Of a stretch of DNA of 64,000 bases, positions 63,614 to 64,000 are shown one piece after another; position 1 is the stretch's first letter; each line of letters starts with the position of its first letter. The position numbers and the translations under genes are program-made. The notes beneath the pieces were generated by a model that did not search any database, had not been told where the DNA came from, and saw only the letters and a program-made list of their open reading frames with translations. The DNA is from Gabonibacter massiliensis (GTDB lineage: Bacteria; Bacteroidota; Bacteroidia; Bacteroidales; Marinifilaceae): assembly GCA_001487125.1 (NCBI GenBank), contig LN913013.1, forward strand, positions 2,149,110 to 2,213,109, in the 5' to 3' direction.

Positions 63614-64000
63614 ATGGATGAGAAAATTAAAATTTTATTAGCAGAGGATGACACAAACCTCGGCATGCTGCTTAAAGAGTATTTAAGAGCTAAAGGTTTT
63701 GACACCGTTTTATGCGAGGATGGAGAAGTCGCTTACGAGACTTTTTTAAATCAACCTTTCGATATTTGTATATTTGACGTGATGATGCCGAAGAAAGACG
63801 GTTTCACTTTGGCAAAAGACGTACGACAAATTAATAGCGAGATTCCAATCATTTTCTTGACGGCAAAAACGATGAAAGAAGATGTGTTGGAAGGATTCAA
63901 ATTAGGAGCTGACGATTACATGAGTAAACCTTTCAGCATGGAAGAGTTGCTTTTGAGAATCGAGGCCGTATTGAGAAGATCGACCGGTCTGAAACCGGAA
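63614..64000 (+). CDS. rprY: Response regulator (RprY-like), cut by the right edge
   Basis: Only the first 129 residues are in the window, up to the right edge. The receiver domain is complete: acidic pair in LLAEDDTNLG, phospho-acceptor Asp55 in CIFDVMMPKKDG, Thr in IFLTAKT and Lys in MSKPFS. The start of a linker (IEAVLRRSTG) follows; an OmpR-type DNA-binding domain would be expected beyond the edge. It pairs with the upstream kinase, 61 bases away. Confidence 0.92.
   Translation, partial: MDEKIKILLAEDDTNLGMLLKEYLRAKGFDTVLCEDGEVAYETFLNQPFDICIFDVMMPKKDGFTLAKDVRQINSEIPIIFLTAKTMKEDVLEGFKLGADDYMSKPFSMEELLLRIEAVLRRSTGLKPE

Overview
The window is ordinary chromosomal DNA of a gut Bacteroidales bacterium. 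The best guess is the butyrate-forming family Odoribacteraceae (Odoribacter or Butyricimonas). The evidence is Bacteroidota-type promoters (TAnnTTTG -7 elements), RprXY-like two-component genes, many surface lipoproteins, a BtuG-type surface B12 lipoprotein, and a complete succinyl-CoA to crotonyl-CoA (4-hydroxybutyrate) gene set. I see no mobile element, prophage, CRISPR array, tRNA or rRNA.

Layout. 1-9 kb: ileS (cut by the left edge), a GT-C type membrane glycosyltransferase, aspartate kinase, fructose-1,6-bisphosphatase and an ADP-forming acyl-CoA synthetase. 9-16 kb: a membrane protein, a flavodoxin-like protein, rpsP-rimM, the adenosylcobalamin-dependent ribonucleotide reductase nrdJ, and ribF. 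16-26 kb (minus strand): a porin, glyS, a Na/Pi symporter, groEL-groES, secG, a TPR-like protein, lptE and a sigma-54 activator. A near-consensus sigma-54 promoter lies in front of groES. 26-34 kb: a lipoprotein, an ECF sigma factor with an anti-sigma/TonB-like partner, an ATPase plus DUF4435 (TOPRIM-like) pair resembling PARIS/OLD modules, a DMT-like protein, and a Trk/Ktr potassium uptake pair. 34-38.6 kb: anaerobic ribonucleotide reductase nrdD-nrdG behind a cobalamin riboswitch, and a czcD-zupT metal transport pair. 38.7-51.3 kb: an eight-gene cobalamin uptake operon behind a second riboswitch. It encodes a TonB receptor, a BtuG-like propeller, a PKD-type lipoprotein, two large leucine-rich-repeat lipoproteins and BtuF, BtuC and BtuD. 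A corrinoid adenosyltransferase is divergent from it. 52-58.8 kb: a third cobalamin riboswitch heads an operon for 4-hydroxybutyryl-CoA dehydratase, a NifU-like protein, 4-hydroxybutyrate CoA-transferase, 4-hydroxybutyrate dehydrogenase and CoA-acylating succinate semialdehyde dehydrogenase. 59-64 kb: pgk, tadA, ruvB, an rprX-like kinase and the start of an rprY-like regulator.

The most interesting reading is a compact cobalamin regulon: three riboswitches on the same strand within about 22 kb. One controls B12 uptake. One controls the B12-independent ribonucleotide reductase, while the B12-dependent NrdJ is also encoded here. The third sits on the succinyl-CoA to crotonyl-CoA (butyrate) branch. 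Succinyl-CoA is also the substrate of the B12-dependent methylmalonyl-CoA mutase route to propionate. I infer that B12 supply may switch this organism between propionate and butyrate formation. The riboswitches and genes are seen in the sequence; the metabolic switch is inference.
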